This document shows, in pieces, positions 9,622 to 16,472 of a DNA stretch of 33,281 nucleotides. The position numbers were made by a program, and so were the translations under genes. The stretch is from an uncultured Pelagibacteraceae bacterium (GTDB lineage Bacteria; Pseudomonadota; Alphaproteobacteria; Pelagibacterales; Pelagibacteraceae): assembly GCA_902572605.1 (NCBI GenBank), contig CACGGD010000007.1, forward strand, positions 1 through 33,281. The letters run 5' to 3'. The stretch's first letter is position 1. Each line of letters begins with the position of its first letter. A model generated the notes under the pieces. That model did no database searches. It was not told the origin of the DNA and was given only the letters and a program-made list of their open reading frames with translations.

Positions 9622-11408
9622 TATTTCTTTTTATCCTTTTCGTAATTAGGAGCATTGAAAGGTCCTTTTTTTAATAATGCTTCATCATCTGTAGGAAGTG
9701 GAACATAAACTATTTCTTTTCTTATTGTTTCTTTTGGCACCTCTACTTTTTCATATACAATCTTTGCGCCAACATTTTTTTCAACAATTTTTTCCTTTTC
9801 TACTATTTTCTCAACTTCAACTTCTTTAATTTTGACAATAGGGTCTTTAAGTCTTTTAATTTTTCCCCAAACATACCTATTAATTAAAACGAACATCTTA
9901 GAAAATCTATTAGCAACTCCTCTCCAATTAGCCCCAGGTTTATTTCTAATGGCATGTAATCTAGGATCCAATAAGACCAAACTAGCAAATGCTAACATTG
10001 TGCCAGTAACTGAAATTATAAATCCTAAAACACCAAACCAAAGCCAAAAAGCTGCAGTGAGTGCTGCTCTTGGAATATCTGCATAAACAGACTCTTCTAC
10101 TTTATTTGAACTCAATTTTCGTTTTTTTTCTAAATCTTTTTTCTGATTTTCAAGACTTTTAATTTGGGATTCTATCGCTTCGTTATCCAAATTATTAGTT
10201 TTACTAAACATTGATATTATTTTACCAAACCAGCTTTTTTCAGTTATAGATTTAACTTTTTGATTTTCTAAATCAATTATTTGATCATTTACTTTTTTGA
10301 TTTCTTTGTTGTAATCAATGACAAACCATCCTTTTAACCATGTGGCCACTCTAAATACTTGATTATTAGGAGCTAACTCATCTATTTCAGCAATAAGTTC
10401 ATTTTTTCTATCTTTCAATTCAATAATTTTAATTACTTTTTCTTTTTCATCTAATCTAAAAGTCTCCTTTTTTTCTTCTAAAATCTTAATTTCATTATCA
10501 AGAAGTTTTTTTTCTTCTGTAAGTGATAATAATTGATTTTTGTTATCTTGATTAATAATTGAGATTTGACCTTCATTATCTCTGTTAGATGATTTAATTA
10601 AATCTTTTAACTGTTCGTTTTTTTCATCTTTATCTTTTTCATATTTTTCTATTCTAATATTATTTTGTTCAATTGTTGCATCAATGCCTTTTTTATTAGA
10701 TCCAAAAACTTTACTATCTTTTTGACCAGATAATGTAGTATTTGATTTTAGCAATATCTCAATATTTTTTTCTAAATCTATAATTTCTTGCTTTAGCTGA
10801 TTTATGCTGTCCTGATCAACATTTGACTCTTTTACACTTTGAATTTGTTTTTGAGAGTTAAGGTTTATTTGACCTATTTGTTCATTTAATTCCGCTCTTC
10901 TTTTTATTAAAATTTCTATTTCTTCATTAATATTGTTAACCTCAACATTTTCATTAATATTTTCAATTTGTGTTTTAACGCTATTATATTCAACAATTTT
11001 TTTATCTACTCTTTTAGTTACTTCTCTATTTCTTATTTCAAAACCAGTAATAATTGTTTCAAATGTTGAAATATTTACTAATATTAATGCTATTAAAAAA
11101 ACAACTCTCCAAAATAATCTTACCGAATAATAAACAGCTGTTGCTAAAGGAATTTTAGTTAGCTCTACAACTGCAACAATGATGAATATCATTCCAATAG
11201 TTAAATCATTTAAACTCACCCCCATTGATGCCAAGTCTGTTACATCTGCTACACCTTGGGCACCTCTTATTATTAATATTCCAACACACAAACCTATAAA
11301 TGCTACAAGAATTTCAACACCCCATGCCATTCTTAAAAGAAAAATTCCTTTTTTAGTCGTCTGAGATTGTGGGAAAAACTTATTAAAAATATTATCTAGA
11401 TTTGGCAT
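9621..11408 (-). CDS. Large coiled-coil inner-membrane protein
   Basis: A 595-residue protein with three N-terminal hydrophobic helices (about residues 24-47, 70-92 and 96-118), a long heptad-like coiled coil (about 125-435) rich in E, K, N and I, one more hydrophobic segment (about 443-478, in AAFWLWFGVLGFIISV), and a charged tail with a repeated VEKIVEKEKIVEK-type stretch. The layout (N-terminal helices, coiled coil, returning TM helix) resembles DUF4407-like membrane proteins, but that is a resemblance of architecture only. The start overlaps the end of the TerB-like gene by 17 bp and the stop overlaps the next gene by one base, so it is the central member of a tightly coupled operon. It may be a scaffold or sensor spanning the periplasm. 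Confidence 0.85.
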   Translation of the reverse strand: MPNLDNIFNKFFPQSQTTKKGIFLLRMAWGVEILVAFIGLCVGILIIRGAQGVADVTDLASMGVSLNDLTIGMIFIIVAVVELTKIPLATAVYYSVRLFWRVVFLIALILVNISTFETIITGFEIRNREVTKRVDKKIVEYNSVKTQIENINENVEVNNINEEIEILIKRRAELNEQIGQINLNSQKQIQSVKESNVDQDSINQLKQEIIDLEKNIEILLKSNTTLSGQKDSKVFGSNKKGIDATIEQNNIRIEKYEKDKDEKNEQLKDLIKSSNRDNEGQISIINQDNKNQLLSLTEEKKLLDNEIKILEEKKETFRLDEKEKVIKIIELKDRKNELIAEIDELAPNNQVFRVATWLKGWFVIDYNKEIKKVNDQIIDLENQKVKSITEKSWFGKIISMFSKTNNLDNEAIESQIKSLENQKKDLEKKRKLSSNKVEESVYADIPRAALTAAFWLWFGVLGFIISVTGTMLAFASLVLLDPRLHAIRNKPGANWRGVANRFSKMFVLINRYVWGKIKRLKDPIVKIKEVEVEKIVEKEKIVEKNVGAKIVYEKVEVPKETIRKEIVYVPLPTDDEALLKKGPFNAPNYEKDKKK

Positions 11409-11877
11409 TTATTTTTCCTGTTAAGTTTTTAATTTTGTGCATAATATTTAATCCTAAATTATTTGTAGAAGCGAATATATTATCTAAAAATGTTTTTTTT
11501 ACTTCAAATATTTCAGCTACTTTTTTAATATCTTTATCTTCTTCTTCACTATAGATGTGATCGCTATGTGCAAGCCTGTAAAGAACAGCAATAATAAATT
11601 CCAAAAAATCTTTATGTCTATCGACTAATAATTTTTGTATTCTTACAGCATGGTATTCTATTGGATGAGGATCATTTCCACCTTCTTCCATTATTTTTAA
11701 AAGCATTTTTTTCTGTTGTGGATTGTGAGGAATAATCTTTAAAATTTCTTCCTCTTCATGAATATTGAAATGTCCATCATTCTTACACAGTTTTGCTGCC
11801 AAAATTAAAACACCTATTATACAAATAGTTTGCTGGCTTTCTTTTCTATATTTATCCCAGATGGCAGAACTGCTCAT
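11392..11877 (-). CDS. TerB-like (DjlA N-terminal-like) helical protein
   Basis: A predicted cytosolic all-helical protein of 161 residues. It shows the two acidic repeats typical of TerB/DjlA-N domains: LAAKLCKNDGHFNIHEEEEI early and LAHSDHIYSEEEDKDIKKV late, i.e. DGxxxxxE-type loops followed by helices. TerB domains occur in tellurite-resistance and envelope-stress systems where they bind metal or membrane partners. The longest frame starts at 11982, inside the upstream lipoprotein gene; the ATG at 11877 (MSSSAIWDKYRKE) begins where the domain begins and is chosen, while the ATG at 11937 is an alternative. It overlaps the following membrane-protein gene by 17 bp, implying a joint complex. 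Family assignment is from pattern only. Confidence 0.75.
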   Translation of the reverse strand: MSSSAIWDKYRKESQQTICIIGVLILAAKLCKNDGHFNIHEEEEILKIIPHNPQQKKMLLKIMEEGGNDPHPIEYHAVRIQKLLVDRHKDFLEFIIAVLYRLAHSDHIYSEEEDKDIKKVAEIFEVKKTFLDNIFASTNNLGLNIMHKIKNLTGKINAKSR

Positions 11878-11923
11878 TTTATAAAATTTAACCACTTTTT
11901 TATTCTTGTTTAAAGAATAATTT

Positions 11924-12190
11924 TTATTGATAATCATAACCTTTTTTGTACATACATGTTTTAAAAGTTGCCTCATAACCAATAAGTTGATCTAAAACTT
12001 TATTAGTTTCGTCTGGATCACACATTAAAGGATTTCTACAAATATATCCTGGATACTGAGATCTAGCTAAGGCCTTGCAATAACCATTATCTCTACTAAT
12101 TGAATTATTATTACCAGAGTGATGTGACCATGTTCCTGATGCACATGAAGTTAATAAAGATATTAAAAGAATATTAATTATAAATTTCAT
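11924..12190 (-). CDS. Small cysteine-rich lipoprotein
   Basis: An 88-residue predicted lipoprotein. The signal MKFIINILLISLLTSCAS carries a lipobox (LLTS-C, Cys16). The mature part has cysteines in GYCKALAR, YICRNPLMCDP and FKTCMYKKGYDYQ; the closing CMxKKGY motif is common in small bacterial lipoproteins with a disulfide. The start overlaps the upstream membrane-protein gene by 4 bp. It is one of two lipoproteins in the operon, suggesting envelope function; nothing more specific can be read. Confidence 0.82.
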   Translation of the reverse strand: MKFIINILLISLLTSCASGTWSHHSGNNNSISRDNGYCKALARSQYPGYICRNPLMCDPDETNKVLDQLIGYEATFKTCMYKKGYDYQ

Positions 12191-12429
12191 AATAAAGCTC
12201 CATCATAATTATTTTCAACAATGTCTTTCATTCTTCTTCTAATGTTTGAATTAGTTCTATCTTGAATGTAAGTAGCACTTAATTTAAGCACCGGAGAACC
12301 AGATTTTAGATATCTAAAATTATCTGAAGATATAAGAGATATATTAACTAAAGATATAGTGTAAATTATAAATCCAAATTTACCTAGAGAAGTAATTAAT
12401 CTTATTGATGATGAAATAAATTGTTTCAT
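12187..12429 (-). CDS. Small membrane-associated protein
   Basis: An 80-residue hypothetical protein with a hydrophobic N-terminal half (about residues 10-35, LITSLGKFGFIIYTISLVNI) that could be a transmembrane helix or an uncleaved signal, and a polar C-terminal half (IQDRTNSNIRRRMKDIVENN). It overlaps the downstream lipoprotein gene by 4 bp, which supports it being translated. It lies just after the hairpin at 12443-12466. No family recognised. Confidence 0.7.
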   Translation of the reverse strand: MKQFISSSIRLITSLGKFGFIIYTISLVNISLISSDNFRYLKSGSPVLKLSATYIQDRTNSNIRRRMKDIVENNYDGALL

Positions 12430-12442
12430 ATTATTCTTTAAT

Positions 12443-12466
12443 CTCCCCTTGTTTTGATAAGGGGAG
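12443..12466 (-). terminator. GC-rich hairpin within the envelope operon
   Basis: CTCCCCTT (12443-12450) and AAGGGGAG (12459-12466) form an 8-bp stem with an 8-base loop, unusually GC-rich for this window. It sits between the first small gene and the rest of the minus-strand operon. Neither side carries a long T tract, so it may be an mRNA-processing or stability hairpin rather than a full rho-independent terminator. Confidence 0.55.
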
Positions 12467-12474
12467 TTAAAAGT

Positions 12475-12687
12475 TTATGTACCTTCCTTTCCAAGGCTCA
12501 TTAATGTTGCACCAATAAAGCCAAAAATCATTGGTGAAAATCTTGATGCTCCACCCATAAAACTTGTTAGATTTACTCCAGCCCATGAAAGAGCAAAATC
12601 TGCAACTGCAAAAGCAACTAGTAAAAATCCTAGAATTTGCAATACAGAAGTATTATTTGTTTCTTCTTGTATTTTTACTTTTCTCAT
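12475..12687 (-). CDS. Small two-helix membrane protein
   Basis: A 70-residue protein with two hydrophobic segments, VLQILGFLLVAFAVADFALSW-like and FSPMIFGFIGATLMSLG, joined by a Gly/Ser-rich turn, so a helical hairpin in the inner membrane is likely. The longer frame begins at 12714, but an AGGA ribosome site about 7 bases before the ATG at 12687 (MRKVKIQEE) decides the start. It is the first gene of the minus-strand operon and is separated from the rest by the GC-rich hairpin, so it may be made in greater amount. Function unknown. Confidence 0.75.
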   Translation of the reverse strand: MRKVKIQEETNNTSVLQILGFLLVAFAVADFALSWAGVNLTSFMGGASRFSPMIFGFIGATLMSLGKEGT

Positions 12688-12745
12688 TTTTTTTCCTTTT
12701 GTTTGTGTTTTCATGATTTACATATAGTTGATATTTCAAGAAAAT

Positions 12746-12815
12746 CTTGTCCAGCTTTTAATTACAAATTGGACAAAAAAAATTTAGTCCAAAACATGAA
12801 TATGATTTGGACAAG
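12746..12815. promoter_or_regulatory. Nested inverted repeats in the divergent control region
   Basis: Four TTGGAC/GTCCAA half-sites lie between the two divergent transcription units: CTTGTCCA (12746-12753), TTGGACAA (12769-12776), GTCCAA (12787-12792) and TTGGACAAG (12807-12815). The inner pair forms TTGGAC-N12-GTCCAA and the outer pair CTTGTCCA/TGGACAAG forms a wider inverted repeat. The arrangement suggests an operator bound by a dimer or tetramer, but could also be a folded RNA. Confidence 0.55.
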
Positions 12816-12846
12816 AAATTTTTTAATAATTCCATATATTTAGATT

Positions 12847-13083
12847 ATGAAAAGAAGATTAATTGTATTAGGAATTCTAGCTTTATGGTCTAGTTCACTT
12901 TTTGCTTCAGAAATGAATGATTTATTGGAAAAAAATTTTAAAATTATAAAAACTGAGATCGTCAAATTTGAAAGAAAAGCATTAAAATTATTTACTTTAA
13001 AAAATGGAAAAAATATTTATTTATGTTTAAGTGAAATTGATCGTCGATATGGATTTGATGATACAGAGTGTATAAAACCCTAA
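12847..13083 (+). CDS. Small secreted protein
   Basis: A 78-residue protein with a typical signal peptide (KRRLIVLGILALWSSSLFA, cleavage probably before SEMNDLL) and a short mature domain with two cysteines, in IYLCLSEID and DTECIKP, that could form a disulfide. The start lies 32 bp past the nested inverted repeats and the gene precedes the caspase-like gene by about 100 bp. Those 100 bp (13084-13185) contain a short TAACAATT/AATTGTA inverted repeat and otherwise nothing recognised. The protein matches no family known to me. Confidence 0.75.
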   Translation: MKRRLIVLGILALWSSSLFASEMNDLLEKNFKIIKTEIVKFERKALKLFTLKNGKNIYLCLSEIDRRYGFDDTECIKP

Positions 13084-13185
13084 AAAATACATAACAATTA
13101 AAAATTGTATTAAAAGTGTTGAAACACGTATATCTATTAACTAGAAAAGGATAGATATTTTCACAATATTTAATAGAATAATATA

Positions 13186-14679
13186 ATGACTTTAGTGTTT
13201 AAAAAAATTTTTACACTTGTATTCGTTAGCTTCTTTTTAATTTCATCTGTAGACGCTGCGTGGATAACAAAAAAAACTGATAAATCTAAGGAAGAAATCA
13301 AAGAAGATAAAAAACAAAAAAATAAGTGGATTCAATTTAATAAACTAAAAAGTAAGTTTAAAAAAAAAGAAATTAAAGAAAATAAAAAAAAATATAAAAA
13401 AGAAGAAAAAAAAATTACAAAAGAAGTAAAAAGTTGGATTACAAAAAAATCTAAAGTTACCTATATAGATAGTGTTGATAAACTTCCCGATGGAGTTATT
13501 TACTTTGCTGGAGCTGATGAAACAAAAGATCTTTTATTTTATGGTTATGTTAAACCTGACACCAGTTCAAAAAAAATTAACGGTTACTATGAAACTAGCA
13601 AGGGCGTAGGTTATTTGAATGATGGAAAAACTACCTGTAAAATTGGCTCTACAGTCGTAGATGTATCATCTGGATTAGTTACTGCAAGAGTGTCTGGTAA
13701 ATGTACAAATGGAATTATATTTAACGGTAGCACCTCCCAAACTAAAAACTCTGGCATGGGTTTTGCTGTGACAAAAGATGGTAAAAATAAATTTCTCTTT
13801 GATTTCAATGTTCAAAAGACAATTATTGCTAAGATATTTGAAACAAATAAAGAATTTACAGAAACTCAAGTTGTAGAACGAAAGCTCCCATCTAAAAAAA
13901 GAAAGAAAATTACTTTAAAACCAAACGGGAAATATTATGCTCTTTTAATTGGCAATTCTGTCTATAATGATAAAGGTTGGGATCAACTAGTATCACCAGT
14001 TAATGACATTGATGAAATAAAAAAAGTTTTAGATAATAGTTATAAATTCGAAAAAATTATTACTGTTAAGAACGGGACTAAAAAAGAAATCTTTAGATCG
14101 TTTACAGAACTTTCGAAGCTAACAACTACAAATGATTATGTTTTAATTTATTATTCAGGGCACGGCACAACAAAAGCAGAACAGGCTTATTGGATACCAA
14201 AAGATGGAAGTGCTAATTGGGGAAATGGTGATTGGATAAATATTAATGAATTAAACATATTTTTAACAGAGATTAAGGCCCATCATTTAGCAGTAATGGT
14301 AGACTCTTGTTATGTAGGTGGAAAATTTAAAGGAGTTAACATACTTGATCTTAAAAAGGATGAGCATGTTGATTTGTTTAATCAAAATTTAAAGGATGGA
14401 TTAAATTTAAGAGCTCGATCAGTTTTAGCCTCGGGAAGCAAAGGCCGTGTGAGTGACACAGCTGCAGGTACAAATCATTCTAGATTTGCCTTAGCTTTAA
14501 TAAATATTCTTGAAACTGCTAATAAACAGTCTGTGCCTTTAAATATGACTAACATTGCATTAAACGTAAAATTGGCATTTGCAGGAAATTTTAGTCAAAA
14601 ACCAATCCTTTATCACCCGAGTACATGGCAACATGGAGGTGGAGATTTTATATTCATACCTAAAAAAAATCTTAAATGA
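13186..14679 (+). CDS. Secreted caspase-like protease (peptidase C14 / metacaspase type)
   Basis: A 497-residue exported cysteine peptidase. Residues 1-25 are a signal peptide (IFTLVFVSFFLISSVDA); 26-90 are a very Lys-rich linker with WITKK at 26-30 and again at 84-88; about 92-225 are a beta-rich domain with repeated YFAGADE, FYGYVKPD and GVGYLNDG strands; about 245-490 are the caspase fold. It shows YYALLIGNSVY (first strand), the catalytic His326 in YYSGHG and catalytic Cys375 in VMVDSCYVGG, the correct dyad for clan CD. ASGSKGRVSD and a C-terminal HPSTWQHGGGDFIF follow. Substrate preference after Arg/Lys is typical of bacterial relatives. The stop overlaps the next protease gene as ATGA, so the two proteases are co-translated. 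Periplasmic location is inferred from the signal. Confidence 0.9.
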   Translation: MTLVFKKIFTLVFVSFFLISSVDAAWITKKTDKSKEEIKEDKKQKNKWIQFNKLKSKFKKKEIKENKKKYKKEEKKITKEVKSWITKKSKVTYIDSVDKLPDGVIYFAGADETKDLLFYGYVKPDTSSKKINGYYETSKGVGYLNDGKTTCKIGSTVVDVSSGLVTARVSGKCTNGIIFNGSTSQTKNSGMGFAVTKDGKNKFLFDFNVQKTIIAKIFETNKEFTETQVVERKLPSKKRKKITLKPNGKYYALLIGNSVYNDKGWDQLVSPVNDIDEIKKVLDNSYKFEKIITVKNGTKKEIFRSFTELSKLTTTNDYVLIYYSGHGTTKAEQAYWIPKDGSANWGNGDWININELNIFLTEIKAHHLAVMVDSCYVGGKFKGVNILDLKKDEHVDLFNQNLKDGLNLRARSVLASGSKGRVSDTAAGTNHSRFALALINILETANKQSVPLNMTNIALNVKLAFAGNFSQKPILYHPSTWQHGGGDFIFIPKKNLK

Positions 14680-15956
14680 TTAAGAAGATATATTTTATTT
14701 TAATAGTTTTTTTATATTTTTCACCAAGTCAAGCAAATGTAACAAATACTCTTTTATTAAATTCATCTATATTGGGCAAAGAAAACTTAGAAATAACTGC
14801 CACTCCGCTATCAGATAAAAATCAAATAAAAAACTTAAAATTAGATATTCAAAAAAACAAAGAATATTTGATTAATATCAATCCAAAATTAGTTCGCAAT
14901 AATAAGAACAGACCTCCAAAAACAAAGTTTAAAGGAGGAGCAGAGGAAATTTATGATGAATACGCTAACAGTGTTGTGTTTATAGGAAATAAAAAAAAAG
15001 GTGGTGCTGGTTCAGGGTTTGTAATTAATCATAAAGGTAAAAAAATTATTACAAATTGGCATGTAATTGAAGGAGCTAAGAAAGTAAGGGTGTGGCTTAA
15101 ACCAAAAAATTTAGTCGATGAAAGATATATGATAGGTAAGAACGAGTCTTATATTGCTAATGTTATTAAAGTTGACAGAGAAAAAGATTTAGCACTATTA
15201 GATATTTCAGGTTTACCCAGTAACATCAAGCCTGTTGTCTTTGGAAACTTTGATGATTTGAAAGTAGGAGAAACTGTTTTTGCTATAGGTCATCCAGGAG
15301 AATTAATTTGGAGTTTTAATAGTGGTATGGTTAGTCAAATTCGCCGTAATTACAAATGGGAATACCGTGACTCATATCATCTTGCTAATGTAATACAAAC
15401 TCAAACTCCAATTAATCCAGGAAATTCTGGTGGTCCTTTATTTGATAAAAATAAAAAACTAGTTGGAGTTAACACGTTTACTACTGAAGGTGAAAATCTA
15501 AATTTTGCTGTAGCTGTTAATGACTTGACTGATTTTTTAAAGAAGCCTGAAAAAAAAATTAAAGAAAATAAATATATTAAAAAAAAAGATAAAGGTCCAA
15601 CTTGGATAACTAAAAAAAAGAAAGGAAGTAAAAAAAACAGTATTGATATTAAATTCCCTAACGCCATAAAACGTGATTCGGATAAAAATGGTATAACGGA
15701 CATTTGGTTTATAGACGAAAATAAGAACGGAAAAATTGATACAGCAGCAATTGATATAAATGAGGATGGAATTATTGAAACAGTAGCATTTGACGCAAAT
15801 GAGAACGGTAATTTTGAAATTTTTCTATTCGATGATGACCTTGATGGTAACGCAGACAGAGCGGAAATTGACGAAGATGATAATGGGACCTCAGATATTA
15901 TGGCTTACGACTATGACCAAGATGGTAAATGGGATAAATACAAAGATATTTCCTAA
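14676..15956 (+). CDS. Secreted trypsin-like (S1C/HtrA-type) protease with Asp-rich repeat tail
   Basis: A 426-residue exported serine protease. After a signal peptide (residues 1-20) and a spacer to about residue 95 comes a trypsin-fold domain with the complete triad: H129 in TNWHVIEGAKKV, D171 in DREKDLALLDI and S251 in NPGNSGGPLFD. No PDZ domain follows, unlike DegP/DegQ. Instead a Lys-rich linker containing WITKK (310-314), the motif also seen twice in the caspase protein, leads to seven exact 13-residue repeats (334-424) of the DxDxxGxxD calcium-loop kind. The gene overlaps the caspase gene by 4 bp, indicating one functional unit; one protease may activate the other by cutting at Lys-rich linkers. 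It ends 2 bp from a convergent gene. Confidence 0.92.
   Translation: MIKKIYFILIVFLYFSPSQANVTNTLLLNSSILGKENLEITATPLSDKNQIKNLKLDIQKNKEYLININPKLVRNNKNRPPKTKFKGGAEEIYDEYANSVVFIGNKKKGGAGSGFVINHKGKKIITNWHVIEGAKKVRVWLKPKNLVDERYMIGKNESYIANVIKVDREKDLALLDISGLPSNIKPVVFGNFDDLKVGETVFAIGHPGELIWSFNSGMVSQIRRNYKWEYRDSYHLANVIQTQTPINPGNSGGPLFDKNKKLVGVNTFTTEGENLNFAVAVNDLTDFLKKPEKKIKENKYIKKKDKGPTWITKKKKGSKKNSIDIKFPNAIKRDSDKNGITDIWFIDENKNGKIDTAAIDINEDGIIETVAFDANENGNFEIFLFDDDLDGNADRAEIDEDDNGTSDIMAYDYDQDGKWDKYKDIS
15675..15947 (+). repeat. Seven tandem 39-bp (13-residue) Asp-rich repeats
   Basis: The tail of the trypsin-like protein is seven head-to-tail 13-residue units starting at residues 334, 347, 360, 373, 386, 399 and 412. 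Each follows DxDxxGxx(D/E) then three to four mostly hydrophobic residues, e.g. DENKNGKIDTAAI and DINEDGIIETVAF. The DxDxDG-like spacing resembles calcium-binding loops of EF-hand, dockerin or thrombospondin type-3 repeats. DNA copies are diverged, so this is an old protein repeat and not a recent DNA duplication. Confidence 0.9.
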
Positions 15957-15958
15957 AA

Positions 15959-16426
15959 TTAATTCTTAACATCTATTTTTAGTCTTATTCTCAGTATTTT
16001 GTTTTCTAATTCAGTAATAGCCTGATCAATTTCTCTTTTTTCCAATGGGGAAATTTCTGGACCTTTATCACTTTTTGGATCTTTCGCGCCTTGAACAAGT
16101 TCTGTAAGCTTACCATGAAGAATTGTGGACTTAACAAGCATTTCATTAATATCTTTATTTTCAATATCCAGATTATTGTCTAAAACTTCAGCAATCATAT
16201 GCTCATATGATGTAAATAGAGGTGGTGCCTTACCTTTTTTTATACAAAATTCATCTAACTTAAAAGAGTCGTTGTGATCTATTTGCTGAGGTAAATCAGG
16301 ATTGCTGCATTTTCTGATGTAGGAAGAGGTTTTACCAATAGCCTCTTGAATCTCTTCATCGGTTAAAACTTTTAAAACTTTCATTAACCCGTTTTCTATA
16401 GAAGCACTTTTTCTTATCTTTGCCAT
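15959..16426 (-). CDS. Cro-like helix-turn-helix DNA-binding protein
   Basis: A 155-residue cytosolic protein. The N-terminal part (GLMKVLKVLTDEEIQEAIGK then TSSYIRKCSNPDLPQQID) looks like a helix-turn-helix followed by the YIRKCSNPD...L-x-D-x-F segment seen in phage-type regulatory proteins of alphaproteobacteria, in which a specificity helix reads SYVRxCSDP. The rest is helical and charged. It converges on the trypsin-like gene (2 bp apart) and is divergent from the ion-channel gene, with 46 bp between the chosen starts, so it is placed to regulate the channel gene. The family is judged from pattern; confidence in DNA binding is moderate. Confidence 0.7.
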   Translation of the reverse strand: MAKIRKSASIENGLMKVLKVLTDEEIQEAIGKTSSYIRKCSNPDLPQQIDHNDSFKLDEFCIKKGKAPPLFTSYEHMIAEVLDNNLDIENKDINEMLVKSTILHGKLTELVQGAKDPKSDKGPEISPLEKREIDQAITELENKILRIRLKIDVKN

Positions 16427-16472
16427 TTTAAGTATTATGATTATAATAAGAATAAGTACAATAAAATACTTT

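Noticed and set aside
9832-10086. Plus-strand frame of 84 codons
   Set aside because: Antisense shadow of the coiled-coil membrane-protein gene, which has clear membrane-helix pattern and coupled neighbours.
11878-11982. Extended N-terminus of the TerB-like protein
   Set aside because: The extension begins inside the upstream lipoprotein gene and is low-complexity Lys/Asn sequence; the domain starts at the ATG at 11877.
12637-12843. Plus-strand open frame of 68 codons
   Set aside because: It runs antisense through the two-helix membrane-protein gene and across the divergent control region, with no ribosome site or recognisable protein features.
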